DNA of 40,300 nucleotides from Dehalococcoidia bacterium UBA2158 (GCA_002328185.1 DCWQ01000050.1:11102-51401); one strand, 5' to 3'; positions 15,553-23,869 are shown, counted from the first letter of the stretch. Notes: generated by a model not told the origin, from the letters alone. Translations and numbers: made by a program.

Positions 15553-17217
15553 CTAGCCCCCAAACAGCTCATCAATCTTGCGTTTTTTCTCTTCTTCGGA
15601 GTCGCCGCCGCCTTGAACCGTTTCGTAGAACGCTGGGCCGTATCCGCGGATGCGGACGACCACCGGCAAGGGCAGGGCGTGGCCGAAGACAAGGGCTTGC
15701 TGTTTAGCTTCCAGGCGTGATAGCACGGAACGGAGCGCGCGGCTGCCCGACGTTCCCGAGAGCACGGCGTCGATGTCACGTTCGTTGTCTAGCAAGCAAC
15801 TAAAACGAGTGCCTACCTGGCTCAGTACCTCGGAGTCGATGCCGCTGGGCCGTTGGTCGATGACCATCAACGTCACATTGTACTTCCTAAGTTCCCTGGC
15901 GATGATGCCGAAGATGGTTTGAGAAGCCACACTGCTGTTGAGGAACTTGTGTGCTTCCTCGATGACGATGACCAACGGACGCGGCTCTTTCCCCGCGCCG
16001 CCCATGGCCGATTCTTTGGCCTCGACGTACTTGCGGTGGATGCGGCGGGTGAGAAGGTTGCTGACCAGGATGTAGGCGGCCTCGTCGTCGCCGTAGCGGC
16101 CGAACTCCAAGACAACATGCTGTCCCCGCTCCAGGTGTTCGATCATCTGGGCGGCGGTGTCTACCCGGCTGTGCTCAACCATGAACCCGTGGCGAGTAAA
16201 CCGTTGCATGCGGTTGAAGAGCGCGCGCAAGGCTCCAGCATTGACTTGGAGTTCTTCGGCCAACTCCAGCAGAGAGCCGTTCTTTCCGGCGTCCAAGAAT
16301 TCTTTGAGCCAGCTTTCCTCGCCGTACTTCTCCCGCAGGTTGTAAGCAGCGGAGGCGGCGACGTCGGACAAGTTCAACGACTCCCGCAGCAGTTCAACGT
16401 CTTCAGGCTCGATGTGGTTGAACCCCAGGTGCACGGTCTCGTCGGTGGACAGGCCCCGGCGGCGGGAGTGCTCTTCGTCCAGAGTGAAGGTCGAGACTTT
16501 GGCCCCGAATAGCTGCTTCAGGCCTTTGACGGTCACTCCCTTGTCGGTGTCCTGGCCCTGCCAGCCGTATTCGCTGTGCATGTCAAAGATCAGCGACGAC
16601 GCTTGGCCGCTCTGCAGGATGCCCGTAAGCAGCAGCCGAGTGAGGAAGGTCTTGCCCGTGCCGCTCTTGCCGAACACGCCCATGGAGCGCTTGACCAACT
16701 CGCCCAGGTCCAGGCATAGCTTGGTCTCCATATCCAAGGGACTGCCGATCCAGAAATTGCCGTCCTCTTCACTGCCAAAGACCGTTTCCACGTCCTCCTG
16801 AGAGGCGGTGAACGCCCTGGAGAAGTGCGACGGGATACTCTTGGCCGCGGCCGGTCCCTGTTCGTCGCCCAGCACGTCGGGCATGGTCAATTGCGGCAGC
16901 ACCGAGACTGTGCCGAAGGCCACGGTGCCTTGTAATGCCTGAATCACGAATGGATCGTCGGCAGGAAGGGGAGTGAATTTCATGCGGGGATCCGTGCTAC
17001 CCAGGCCCACGTCGGTGACCACGCCGAAGAACCGGTTGTTGGCGCCCTGCAGGGTCACGAATGTGCCGACTTTCACCTGTTCCACGGAAACCCCGGGGTC
17101 CAGGCGCACTTCCACGCCATTGGCAACCGAGCCCTCGATGACCATGCCCAGCGCCTGCCCTTGCTCGGAAGCGAGTTGGCCGCGTTCTACGACATTGGTT
17201 TCGTGGGAATTCGTCAC
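15553..17217 (-). CDS. HerA-type ATP-binding protein (HAS barrel plus DUF87 ATPase)
   Basis: A 554-residue FtsK/HerA-superfamily ATPase. An N-terminal HAS-barrel-like domain (about residues 20-110, GMVIEGSVANGVEVRLDPGV) is followed by the P-loop GKSGTGKT at 183-190, then LIFDMHSEYGW. Walker B is LVIVIEEAHKFLN, and IDQRPSGIDSEVLSQVGTRF provides the sensor/arginine region. HerA proteins are hexameric DNA translocases that work with the NurA nuclease in archaeal end resection; here no NurA is adjacent. I start at the GTG at 17217 because it overlaps the stop of the upstream gene as GTGA and has GGAGAG nine nt before it; the longer open frame to 17346 merely runs antiphase into that gene. Translational coupling implies the two products act together. 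Confidence 0.88.
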   Translation of the reverse strand: MTNSHETNVVERGQLASEQGQALGMVIEGSVANGVEVRLDPGVSVEQVKVGTFVTLQGANNRFFGVVTDVGLGSTDPRMKFTPLPADDPFVIQALQGTVAFGTVSVLPQLTMPDVLGDEQGPAAAKSIPSHFSRAFTASQEDVETVFGSEEDGNFWIGSPLDMETKLCLDLGELVKRSMGVFGKSGTGKTFLTRLLLTGILQSGQASSLIFDMHSEYGWQGQDTDKGVTVKGLKQLFGAKVSTFTLDEEHSRRRGLSTDETVHLGFNHIEPEDVELLRESLNLSDVAASAAYNLREKYGEESWLKEFLDAGKNGSLLELAEELQVNAGALRALFNRMQRFTRHGFMVEHSRVDTAAQMIEHLERGQHVVLEFGRYGDDEAAYILVSNLLTRRIHRKYVEAKESAMGGAGKEPRPLVIVIEEAHKFLNSSVASQTIFGIIARELRKYNVTLMVIDQRPSGIDSEVLSQVGTRFSCLLDNERDIDAVLSGTSGSRALRSVLSRLEAKQQALVFGHALPLPVVVRIRGYGPAFYETVQGGGDSEEEKKRKIDELFGG

Positions 17218-17810
17218 GGCGCTACTCTCCGCAGGATAGAGTTCAGCCGGGCAACGTCGGCCGAGAGCCCAACGGCCAGAGTCCGGCAGGCAAGGGCCAG
17301 GAACTCGCCCGGTTGGTCGTGGGACGGAGCTGCCTGTCTGATGCAAGCGCCTACTATCTCATCAGAATGGTTCGCACCCGAGTTCAGCAGCAGCCGCAAC
17401 AGGTCGAGCTGGCCAGTGAACAGGGCGATCTCTTGCGGGTTACAGGCGTACACGAAAGAATGTACTCGCGGAGGCCGCGGCGGGAGGTGTTGGTGTATGA
17501 CGCCGTCTTCCACATGACCGGCAATATAGACTTCGAATCTAGAGGTCAGCAGTCGGGCCAACTGTGGGTTATCGCGAATTACCTCTTCTTCGGACCCGGC
17601 ATCTTCGCCGCGGGCCAGCACCGGTCGGGCCGAGTCCAGAGGCTCGGTGGTTACGCTTCCAACCACGCCGTAGATATCCGGGGAGTCAGTCCGCACCAAC
17701 CCACCCAGGGCCGGAGCGCCTTCCAGTTGGTAGCACTGGGCCACGAAGGAGGTTGAGGTGGACTCAACGACCTCGCCGACTCTGCGTTCCATCATTGGGC
17801 CGGTCATCAT
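17214..17810 (-). CDS. HAS-barrel-like partner of the HerA-type ATPase
   Basis: A 198-residue protein not assignable to a named enzyme. Its N-terminal half (RRVGEVVESTSTSFVAQCYQ, then PALGGLVRTDSPDIYGVVGS) resembles the small beta-barrel (HAS) fold that also begins HerA ATPases. The C-terminal half is helical (LDLLRLLLNSGANHSDEIVGAC) and may be a binding module. Its stop codon overlaps the start of the HerA-type gene (GTGA), so the pair is co-translated. The likely role is as an accessory or clamp subunit of that ATPase, which is inference. Three in-frame ATG codons (17810, 17807, 17795) have poor Shine-Dalgarno sequences; the first is given. An intrinsic terminator ends only some 12 nt upstream, so expression may depend on read-through or regulated antitermination. 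Confidence 0.75.
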   Translation of the reverse strand: MMTGPMMERRVGEVVESTSTSFVAQCYQLEGAPALGGLVRTDSPDIYGVVGSVTTEPLDSARPVLARGEDAGSEEEVIRDNPQLARLLTSRFEVYIAGHVEDGVIHQHLPPRPPRVHSFVYACNPQEIALFTGQLDLLRLLLNSGANHSDEIVGACIRQAAPSHDQPGEFLALACRTLAVGLSADVARLNSILRRVAP

Positions 17811-17821
17811 CGTATATCCAT

Positions 17822-17978
17822 AAAAAAAGCCCGCACACGGCTTAAGCGCGGCAGACTTGAGGATTCAATAAAATCCCTGGCCCTTTGGTCTGTCCGAATC
17901 GCCCCGAACATGCGGCCCATCCTCAACCCTTCTTCCACCAGATTCTAGACCGGTCTTGGTGTAACCCAAGGCTGTGTT
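17822..17978 (-). ncRNA. Candidate structured small RNA or 5' leader ending in an intrinsic terminator
   Basis: On the minus strand a good promoter (18014-17985) is followed by about 155 nt of non-coding sequence that folds back on itself and ends in a hairpin plus TTTTTTT (17828-17822). In forward coordinates the nested pairings are CGCA (17832-17835) with TGCG (17911-17914), GGC (17839-17841) with GCC (17901-17903), GGCAGAC (17850-17856) with GTCTGTC (17888-17894, one G-U pair), and GGATT (17861-17865) with AATCC (17872-17876). A separate hairpin CTTGG-GTTACA-CCAAG lies near the 5' end. The rod with an internal bubble recalls 6S RNA, but I do not recognise a known family. It could equally be an attenuating leader of the gene starting at 17810. 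Confidence 0.35.
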
Positions 17979-17984
17979 GACCCC

Positions 17985-18014
17985 ATTATTACAGACGCTA
18001 TCACAATATGTAAA
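17985..18014 (-). promoter_or_regulatory. Sigma-70-type promoter with extended -10
   Basis: Read on the minus strand: TTTACA (18014-18009), 18-nt spacer, AATAAT (17990-17985) preceded by TGT, an extended -10. Both hexamers match five of six consensus bases. Transcription would begin near 17978 and run into the structured segment and the HerA operon. Confidence 0.55.
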
Positions 18015-18041
18015 CCGGCTCCCGGTGTCAATGCTTCACCC

Positions 18042-18087
18042 CGCAACGAGATTCCTCGTCCGCCTACGGCACTCCTCGGAATGACAG
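18042..18087. repeat. Dispersed CAACGAGATTCCTCG...CTCGGAATGACA element
   Basis: GCAACGAGATTCCTCG followed by CTCCTCGGAATGACA. The same module closes the longer repeat at 39199-39291. Confidence 0.6.
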
Positions 18088-18129
18088 TAACGGAGTGACG
18101 TTGTTCAAAGGTGGGGTATGCCCACAAAA

Positions 18130-18164
18130 ACTGGCTCCCAGTGATTTTCTCACCGGAAGCCAGT
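18130..18164 (-). terminator. Intrinsic terminator after the first P450 gene
   Basis: Minus strand: ACTGGCTTCCGGTG, a short loop, CACTGGGAGCCAGT, then TTTTTG. The stem has minor mismatches. It lies 33 nt beyond the stop codon at 18197 and resembles the terminator of the second P450 gene. Confidence 0.7.
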
Positions 18165-18196
18165 GATCGGGCTCATTGACAGGTTTTGCCTGCGCG

Positions 18197-19417
18197 TTAG
18201 TTTAAGGAAACGGGCAGACTCTTTACGGAGCGGAATGTGATGCTGGGCTGGTAGTCCATCTCAGTATTCTTGGGCTGAAGGTTGGGGTAGCGCTCCGCTA
18301 ATTCCCGGAACACTTCCTGTCCCTCGACCCTGGCGATGGTGGCGCCCAAGCAGTGATGGATACCGGAACCAAAGGCCACATGGGGATTGGGCCAACGGGT
18401 GATGTCCATCTTGTTAGGGTTCTCGAACTTTTCAGGGTCACGGTTGGCAGCGGAGATAAACCAGCGGAGGCGGTCATCCTTCTTGATATGTTTCCCGCGC
18501 AATTCCACGTCCTCGGCAGCGATCCGGGTGATTGATTTGACCGGCGAATCATACCGTAGGGCTTCTTCAGTTGCCCGGACCATCATGCCTTCGGGATCCG
18601 CTTTCAACAGGTCCCATTGGTCGCGGTTGTTCATGAATGACAGTGTGCCGTTGCAGATCAGGTTGATGGTGGTCTCGTGACCGGCCAGCAAAAGCAGCGC
18701 GCAGTTGATCAGCACCTGTTCCCTGGTGAATATGCCGGACTTCTCCCCGCTGGCAACGACCGAGATAAAGTCGTCTTTGGGATTCACGAGACGCTCTTCC
18801 ACCATGGGATTGACGTACTCGTCCATCTCTCGCATCCCTTCTGACAACTCCCTCATGCGGTCGGGCTCGCCCCGGCCGATGTTCAGAAGTTTCTCGGCCA
18901 ACGCCCGAATCACAGGGCGCTCCGACTCGGGCACACCCATCATCTCGGCAATCACGAGCACGGGAAGAGGCACAGCCAAGTCCCGCATCAGGTCCACATC
19001 ACCTCTGGCCTCAGCGGCGTCCAGAAGGTCGTTGGTGGCTGCTTTCACGAGTGGCCGCCACTCTTCCATAGACTTGGGGGTGAAAAATCCGTGCAAGACC
19101 TTCCGCATCGCCAGGTGGTCCGGCCGGTCGTGCTGAATGAACATATCGGCCTGGTACGATTTTACGTAGTCGTAGAGTTCGTTGTCCGACTCATAGATTG
19201 CCGGATAGGCGGGCCGTGGGTCATTGGCCATCACCTGACTGGAGAACTGTTCATGGTTCCGGGTTAGCCACACCAAGTCGTCGTGCCTTGTGATCACCCA
19301 TAGTTCGTAGAGTTCGTTCCAGTGGACGGGGTCCTCGTCCCTGATATGACCGTAATACTGGTACGGGTCTTGGATAACTTCCGTAGTGAACATGTCATCG
19401 TTGATAGTCGTAACCAT
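18197..19417 (-). CDS. Cytochrome P450
   Basis: A 406-residue soluble bacterial class I cytochrome P450, which hydroxylates a substrate using O2 and electrons from a ferredoxin. Signatures are the I-helix AGHETTIN, the K-helix ExxR as EEALRYDSPV, and the heme loop FGSGIHHCLG with Cys356 as axial ligand. There is no membrane anchor, as usual for bacterial forms. It is a tandem paralogue of the gene at 19732-20955; by eye about four fifths of residues are identical. ATG follows GGTGGTGA, a leader shared with the paralogue. A TTGACA (19494-19489, minus) with a weak -10 lies about 75 nt upstream, and a terminator follows, so it is its own transcription unit. No ferredoxin or ferredoxin reductase gene is nearby; substrate unknown. 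Confidence 0.96.
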   Translation of the reverse strand: MVTTINDDMFTTEVIQDPYQYYGHIRDEDPVHWNELYELWVITRHDDLVWLTRNHEQFSSQVMANDPRPAYPAIYESDNELYDYVKSYQADMFIQHDRPDHLAMRKVLHGFFTPKSMEEWRPLVKAATNDLLDAAEARGDVDLMRDLAVPLPVLVIAEMMGVPESERPVIRALAEKLLNIGRGEPDRMRELSEGMREMDEYVNPMVEERLVNPKDDFISVVASGEKSGIFTREQVLINCALLLLAGHETTINLICNGTLSFMNNRDQWDLLKADPEGMMVRATEEALRYDSPVKSITRIAAEDVELRGKHIKKDDRLRWFISAANRDPEKFENPNKMDITRWPNPHVAFGSGIHHCLGATIARVEGQEVFRELAERYPNLQPKNTEMDYQPSITFRSVKSLPVSLN

Positions 19418-19731
19418 TTCACCACCATATTTAGCCGGTTTAGGGCTGATTTCCAGGGTACTTGAACGTTAAACGAATAATATTTATCTGTCAATGACGG
19501 TGAGTTACAGGAGAGGCGGGGATTTTGTGCGGGTTTTCTGAAGTTGGTTTCTTGAGAACAAGCGCCCCCATCTCCGAGTCGGTCGAGAGTCTCGACTTCG
19601 TCGGACCTAACCTTCCTCCTTGCGAGGGGAAAGGACATTGTGTAGATAAAAGAAGGCTCCCGGTGAATAAACACCGGGAGCCTTCTTTGGAGCTCTTGAT
19701 TGGCTGTTATCCCTGTTGAAGCCACCTGTTG
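19418..19731. other. Intergenic region between the P450 paralogues
   Basis: No gene is seen. It holds the upstream region of the first P450 (TTGACA at 19494-19489, minus strand), a 7-bp palindrome GTCGAGA-G-TCTCGAC (19582-19596), and the terminator of the second P450 (19649-19688). Confidence 0.6.
19649..19688 (-). terminator. Strong intrinsic terminator after the second P450 gene
   Basis: A perfect 17-bp stem (arms 19649-19665 and 19672-19688) closes on a six-base loop. The GGCTCCCGGTG core is flanked by A and T runs on both sides, so it can act in either direction. It lies 43 nt past the stop codon at 19732. Confidence 0.85.
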
Positions 19732-20955
19732 CTAGTTCAGCGAAACGGGTAGGCTCTTAATGGAGCGGAAAGTGATGCTCTCTTGATACTCCATGTCGTG
19801 GGTCTTCAGCTGGAGGTTGGGGTACCGCTCGGCCAGTGCGCTGAACACCTCTTGTCCCTCGACCCTGGCGATAGTGGCGCCCAGGCAATGATGAACGCCG
19901 GAGCCAAAGGCCACGTGGGGGTTCGGCCACCGGGTGATGTCCATGGTGTCTGGGTTCTCGAACTTGTTAGGGTCGCGGTTCGCCGAGGACATGAACCACC
20001 GGATGCGGTCGTCCTTCTTGATCTTCTTCCCGCGCATCTCCACGTCCTCAGAGGCGAGGCGTTGAATGGACTTCACGGGCGAGTCGTACCGCAGAGCTTC
20101 TTCAGTGGCCCGGACCATCAGTCCCTGGGTGTCGGTCTTCAACAGGTCCCATTGGTCGCGGTTGTTCATGAAGGCCAGGGTGCCGTTGCAGATCAGGTTA
20201 ATAGTGGTCTCGTGACCAGCCAACAGCAGCAACGACGTGTTGACAAGCACCTGGTGGCGGCTGAACACGCCGGACTTCTCACCACTAGCCAATACTGAGA
20301 TAAAGTCGTCTTGTGGATTGACGATCCGCTCGTCGACCATGGGGTCCACGTAGTCCAGCATGCCCTGCATGCCTTCGGTCAAGACTCGCATGCGGTCTGG
20401 TTCGCCACGGCCTATGGCCAGCAGTTTCTCGGCCAACATCCTAATGTGGGGCCGCTCCGACTCCGGCACGCCCATCATCTCGGCGATGACAAGAACGGGC
20501 AGCGGAACCGCCAGGTCACGCATCAGATCCACTCCGCCCCCCCGGGCCTCTGCGGCATCAAGGAGGTCCGCGATGGCCGACTTAACTAGCGGCCGCCACT
20601 CTTCCATGGACTTGGGGGTGAAATAACCGTGAACGACCTTGCGCATCTCCAAGTGGTCCGGCCGGTCGTATTGGATGAACTGGTCGCCCTGGTAGTCCCG
20701 CACGTAATCGTAGAGTTCCGTGTCGGACTCCAAGATAGCCGGGTAGGCCGGGCGAGGGTCGTTCCTGAACACGGAGTTGGAGAACTGCTCGTGGTTCCTG
20801 GCAAGCCAGACCAGGTCATCGTGCCTGGTAATCACCCAGAGCTCGTATAGTTCGTTCCAATGTACCGGATCTTCGTCCCTGATCTGGCCCAGATAACGGT
20901 ACGGATCCTGAATCACATCCGGCGTGAACATGTCATCGTTAATCGTCGTAACCAT
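19732..20955 (-). CDS. Cytochrome P450 (paralogue of the preceding P450)
   Basis: A 407-residue soluble P450 with the same signatures as its neighbour: AGHETTIN in the I-helix, EEALRYDSPV (ExxR) and FGSGVHHCLG with Cys357 ligating heme. Divergence from the paralogue is spread along the protein, with short differences in the B-C and F-G regions (for example FSNSVFRNDPRP against FSSQVMANDPRP) that usually shape the substrate pocket. The two may therefore accept different substrates. ATG is preceded by GGTGGTGAT. TTGACA (21032-21027, minus) lies about 75 nt upstream, as in the paralogue, so the promoter region appears to have been duplicated with the gene. A strong terminator follows. No redox partner gene is adjacent. 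Confidence 0.96.
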   Translation of the reverse strand: MVTTINDDMFTPDVIQDPYRYLGQIRDEDPVHWNELYELWVITRHDDLVWLARNHEQFSNSVFRNDPRPAYPAILESDTELYDYVRDYQGDQFIQYDRPDHLEMRKVVHGYFTPKSMEEWRPLVKSAIADLLDAAEARGGGVDLMRDLAVPLPVLVIAEMMGVPESERPHIRMLAEKLLAIGRGEPDRMRVLTEGMQGMLDYVDPMVDERIVNPQDDFISVLASGEKSGVFSRHQVLVNTSLLLLAGHETTINLICNGTLAFMNNRDQWDLLKTDTQGLMVRATEEALRYDSPVKSIQRLASEDVEMRGKKIKKDDRIRWFMSSANRDPNKFENPDTMDITRWPNPHVAFGSGVHHCLGATIARVEGQEVFSALAERYPNLQLKTHDMEYQESITFRSIKSLPVSLN

Positions 20956-21250
20956 ATCACCACCAATAATATAGTATTTTCGTGCCTAAACGCCTTTGTT
21001 GAAACCCTAATGGAATCATGTTTGTTTGTCAATAAACGTCAGAGCGTCCATCGCACAATTCAGATGGCAAGAGAGGTGAGGGGAGGGGCGCCCATAGGAC
21101 ACTTCAGCCGGCAAAGCAGATGGGGGCTGGTCGCAGCCATACCAACAGGCGGCAATAGGCCGTTTGGCCCTTTGTAATTCGTTGTGTCCTGGGCGATAAT
21201 TGCCCGGTCATGTTGGGCCCAGGTTAGGCCAACAACTTTAGGAGGATTGA

Positions 21251-22546
21251 ATGCGCGTCTTATTGATCGCCACCAACCGCCACGACAGGCTCCAGAGCCG
21301 ATTGAACGCCCAGCCGATGCCGATAGGTTTGGCCTACATCGCCGGGCACCTGGACCACGAGCGCCATGAAGTTAAGGTGCTTGACCTGATGTTCTCGGAA
21401 GACCATCTGGCCGAAGTCGAAGCCACCGTCAAGGAATTCAAGCCGCAGGTGGTCGGCATGTCCGTCCGTAACCTGAGCAACCACAGTTACATGAACACCA
21501 TCTGGGCACTGCCTATCAGCAAAGAGGTCATCGACCGCATCCGGTCCGTCAGCGACGCCATCATAGTCTGCGGCGGCCCGGCCTTCAGTATCATGCCTCC
21601 GGAGTGCCTGGAGATGCTTGGCGCCGACCTGGGGTTGGCGGGCGATGCCGGTGAGACCTTTGCTGCCTTGGCCGACCGCTTGGACGACGGCGAACCGGGT
21701 TACTTCGACCTTCCCGGCCTGGTCTACAAGAAGGACGGCCAGATCGTCTCGAACGAGGGTTACTGCACCTCTGAGTTCGCCAAGCCACCGCGCTTGGAAG
21801 ACCTGGACATGGCCCGCTACAACAAGGCCGGCTTCGGCATCGGCATCCTGACCAAGCTCGGCGGCTTCTACTACCCTGCCAACGCCTCCGAAGCCCAGAT
21901 CGACGAGTCTGGCTGGCGGGTTATTCGGCCAATCGACGAGGTGGTTGCCGAAGTCAAGACCATGAAGGAAAAATACGGCATGAAGAAGGTTTTCTTCGTC
22001 GACAACGGGTTCAACTTGCCCTTGGACCACGCAAAATCGCTGTGCAGCCAGTTGATCGAGTCAGACGTCAACATCCGCTGGAACACCTGCCTGGCGCCCT
22101 TCAACTGCGACACTGAACTCATTGGCCTGATGAAAGATGCCGGCTGCGGGCTGGTAATGATGGTCAACCGCAGTGGCAACCCCGGCGACATGGGCAGCAT
22201 GGTAGAGGAGAATGACGCGCTGGCCGAGGTCTGCCGCATGTGCGACGACGGAGGCCTTCACTACAATATTGGGAAGCAATTCGGCGAGCCCGGCGAGACC
22301 CGGGAGAGCGTGGAGAACAAGTTGGAGTTCCTGCGCAGCGTCAACCCGGCGGTTGCCAGCTTGCGGGTTGGAGTCAGCGTGATGCCGGGGACCGAGGTCG
22401 CCGTCGTAGCCAAGCAAGAGGGGTTGATCAAAGACGAAAGCGAACTGGTGAAACCCACTTTCTATATTGCCGAGGAAGTCAAAGATTGGATCGTTGACTA
22501 CCTTCAGGAGCAGGTCGCCCAGGACCCCCGTTGGAACCTAAGTTAG
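21251..22546 (+). CDS. B12-binding/radical-SAM-like protein lacking the Fe-S cluster cysteines
   Basis: A 431-residue protein with the layout of cobalamin-binding radical SAM enzymes. The N-terminal half has MRVLLIATN, PIGLAYIAGHL, VVGMSVRN and AIIVCGGPAFSIMPPECLE, typical of the Rossmann-like B12-binding domain. After a linker, the barrel should open with a CxxxCxxC motif; the aligned segment is TKLGGFYYPANA (201-212), with Gly205, Pro209 and Ala212 in the three Cys positions. The rest of the barrel is recognisable: WRVIRPIDEVVAEVK, KKVFFVDNGFNLP and FGEPGETRESVENKLEFL. It therefore probably cannot bind the 4Fe-4S cluster and may act as a binding or regulatory protein. AGGAGG lies six nt before ATG. 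It is divergent from the P450 genes. The fold assignment is good; function is unknown. Confidence 0.82.
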   Translation: MRVLLIATNRHDRLQSRLNAQPMPIGLAYIAGHLDHERHEVKVLDLMFSEDHLAEVEATVKEFKPQVVGMSVRNLSNHSYMNTIWALPISKEVIDRIRSVSDAIIVCGGPAFSIMPPECLEMLGADLGLAGDAGETFAALADRLDDGEPGYFDLPGLVYKKDGQIVSNEGYCTSEFAKPPRLEDLDMARYNKAGFGIGILTKLGGFYYPANASEAQIDESGWRVIRPIDEVVAEVKTMKEKYGMKKVFFVDNGFNLPLDHAKSLCSQLIESDVNIRWNTCLAPFNCDTELIGLMKDAGCGLVMMVNRSGNPGDMGSMVEENDALAEVCRMCDDGGLHYNIGKQFGEPGETRESVENKLEFLRSVNPAVASLRVGVSVMPGTEVAVVAKQEGLIKDESELVKPTFYIAEEVKDWIVDYLQEQVAQDPRWNLS

Positions 22547-22570
22547 CCATCTCTCGCAAGAACGGGCTTT

Positions 22571-22713
22571 CGTGGGCGTGGGTTTTCAACCCGCCTTGGT
22601 GGGCTGCCGGCCATTTTATAGCGACGGATTTTGTTTCTATACAGCGGACGTTGGCGTTTCTCACCGCGAGTGGCATTTACGTCGCAGAGCGGGTTGAAAA
22701 CCCGCACCTACGA
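22571..22713. repeat. Long-range inverted repeat with GGGTTTTCAACCC arms
   Basis: GTGGGTTTTCAACCCGC (22578-22594) and GCGGGTTGAAAACCCGCAC (22689-22707) are inverted copies, and each arm is itself palindromic. The ~95 nt between them show no gene; an 84-residue open frame across the region looks spurious. Confidence 0.7.
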
Positions 22714-22781
22714 GCGTGGCCCCATCCACCGGCAGACGATTCCTTCCCTCAGTCGTTCTCTGCGTCCTACGCCTGTCCTGG

Positions 22782-23699
22782 CTAGGAGGCCGGAATCTGC
22801 TTGGCGATAGTCTCACCGGCGTCGGCGGCGACGGCCGTCTCCATGGCGTGGATGGCTACCTCTATCTGCGCATCGTCGGGTTCTCTGGTGGTCAGCTTCT
22901 GCAACCACAGGCCTGGTTGGGCGATGGCTTTTCCGAACCATGCGTTCTGATGTGTGCCGCTGAACCTGAGGAATTCGTAGCTGACCGCTGCAATCACGGG
23001 CAAAAGCAGGATGCGGGAGGCGATCCGCCATTCCAGGGGCGGGCCCAAGAGCAGTGCGAACACCACCACTGAGACCACCACCACCGTCAGCAAGAAGGCG
23101 GTGCCGCACCTCGCGTGGGGCGTGCCGAACTTCCGCACGTTCTCCACGGTTAGGGGCAGATTGGCCTCCAGGGCGTGCACGGTCATATGCTCCGCGCCGT
23201 GGTACGCAAATACCCTTTTAACGTCCTTCAGCATGCCGATCAATGTGATGTACCCCAGCAGGAAGGCCAGCCGGATCACTCCCTCGACGATCTCACTGAG
23301 GAGGTCGGAATTCAGCACCGGATTCAAAAGCCAGGCGATCATCAGCGGAGTTATGAAGAACAACCCAATGCCAAAGAGCAACGAGATGCCCAAGGTTGTG
23401 GCCATCACCCACGCGGGTATGCCCTCTTCCGCATCCGGGTCGCGGTCCATGGAGGCCATGTTGGCGGAGAGCTGCAAGGCTTTTATCCCCAGGAGCATGG
23501 TTTCCAGCAGGGTCAGAAAACCTCTGACCAGCGGCCATTTCCGGGGACGCCCGTTGTAGAACGAGCTGAGGGGCTCGTGGTGCAGTTCGATGGACCCGTC
23601 TTCCCGCCGGACTGCGAGACCAAAGTGGTCCCGGCCACGGATCATCACACCTTCGATAACGGCCTGTCCGCCGTACATATGGGGGGCCTGGTCTGCCAA
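22782..23699 (-). CDS. DUF1385 / YqhQ family membrane protein
   Basis: A 305-residue polytopic membrane protein of the DUF1385 (Bacillus YqhQ) family. The N-terminal signature is YGGQAVIEGVMIRGRDHFGLAVR. Membrane segments are visible around WVMATTLGISLLFGIGLFFI, IRLAFLLGYITLIGML, GTAFLLTVVVVSVVVFALLL and ILLLPVIAAVSYEFLRF. The conserved VFAYHGAEHMTVHALE block carries two His and a Glu that could bind metal. Molecular function is unknown. The start is TTG 23699 with GAGG about nine nt upstream; the next possible start is Met8, which would shorten it only slightly. It sits downstream of the rplU-rpmA-rpmE cluster on the same strand but behind a terminator. Confidence 0.92.
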   Translation of the reverse strand: MADQAPHMYGGQAVIEGVMIRGRDHFGLAVRREDGSIELHHEPLSSFYNGRPRKWPLVRGFLTLLETMLLGIKALQLSANMASMDRDPDAEEGIPAWVMATTLGISLLFGIGLFFITPLMIAWLLNPVLNSDLLSEIVEGVIRLAFLLGYITLIGMLKDVKRVFAYHGAEHMTVHALEANLPLTVENVRKFGTPHARCGTAFLLTVVVVSVVVFALLLGPPLEWRIASRILLLPVIAAVSYEFLRFSGTHQNAWFGKAIAQPGLWLQKLTTREPDDAQIEVAIHAMETAVAADAGETIAKQIPAS

Positions 23700-23788
23700 C
23701 TTTAGGTCCTCAACTTACTGGTTCGCTGGCCGGTTCGCCGGGCTGGAGCCGATCCTTATGGGTCAGAGTGCCATCTCTCTAAATGAAA

Positions 23789-23813
23789 GATCGAGGGCTA
23801 CGCGCCCCCGATC
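23789..23813 (-). terminator. Intrinsic terminator after rpmE
   Basis: Minus strand: GATCGGGGGC, five-base loop, GCCCTCGATC (one G-U pair), then TTTCATTT. It closes the ribosomal-protein operon before the DUF1385 gene. Confidence 0.75.
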
Positions 23814-23869
23814 TCTCGTTCTTACGATGTTGTTGCTTTAACCAGCGGTCCCGCCGGATGCGGCTGGGA

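Noticed and set aside
15553..17346. Start of the HerA-type gene at 17346
   Set aside because: The extra 43 residues lie within the upstream coding gene in another frame; the GTG at 17217 with GTGA overlap and a Shine-Dalgarno is better supported.
17313..17756. Plus-strand open frame of 147 codons opposite the HerA partner gene
   Set aside because: The minus-strand frame is translationally coupled to the ATPase and is the better candidate; the plus frame has no motif.
22531..22785. 84-codon open frame across the inverted repeat region
   Set aside because: It translates the palindromic repeat arms and has no start signal or family resemblance.
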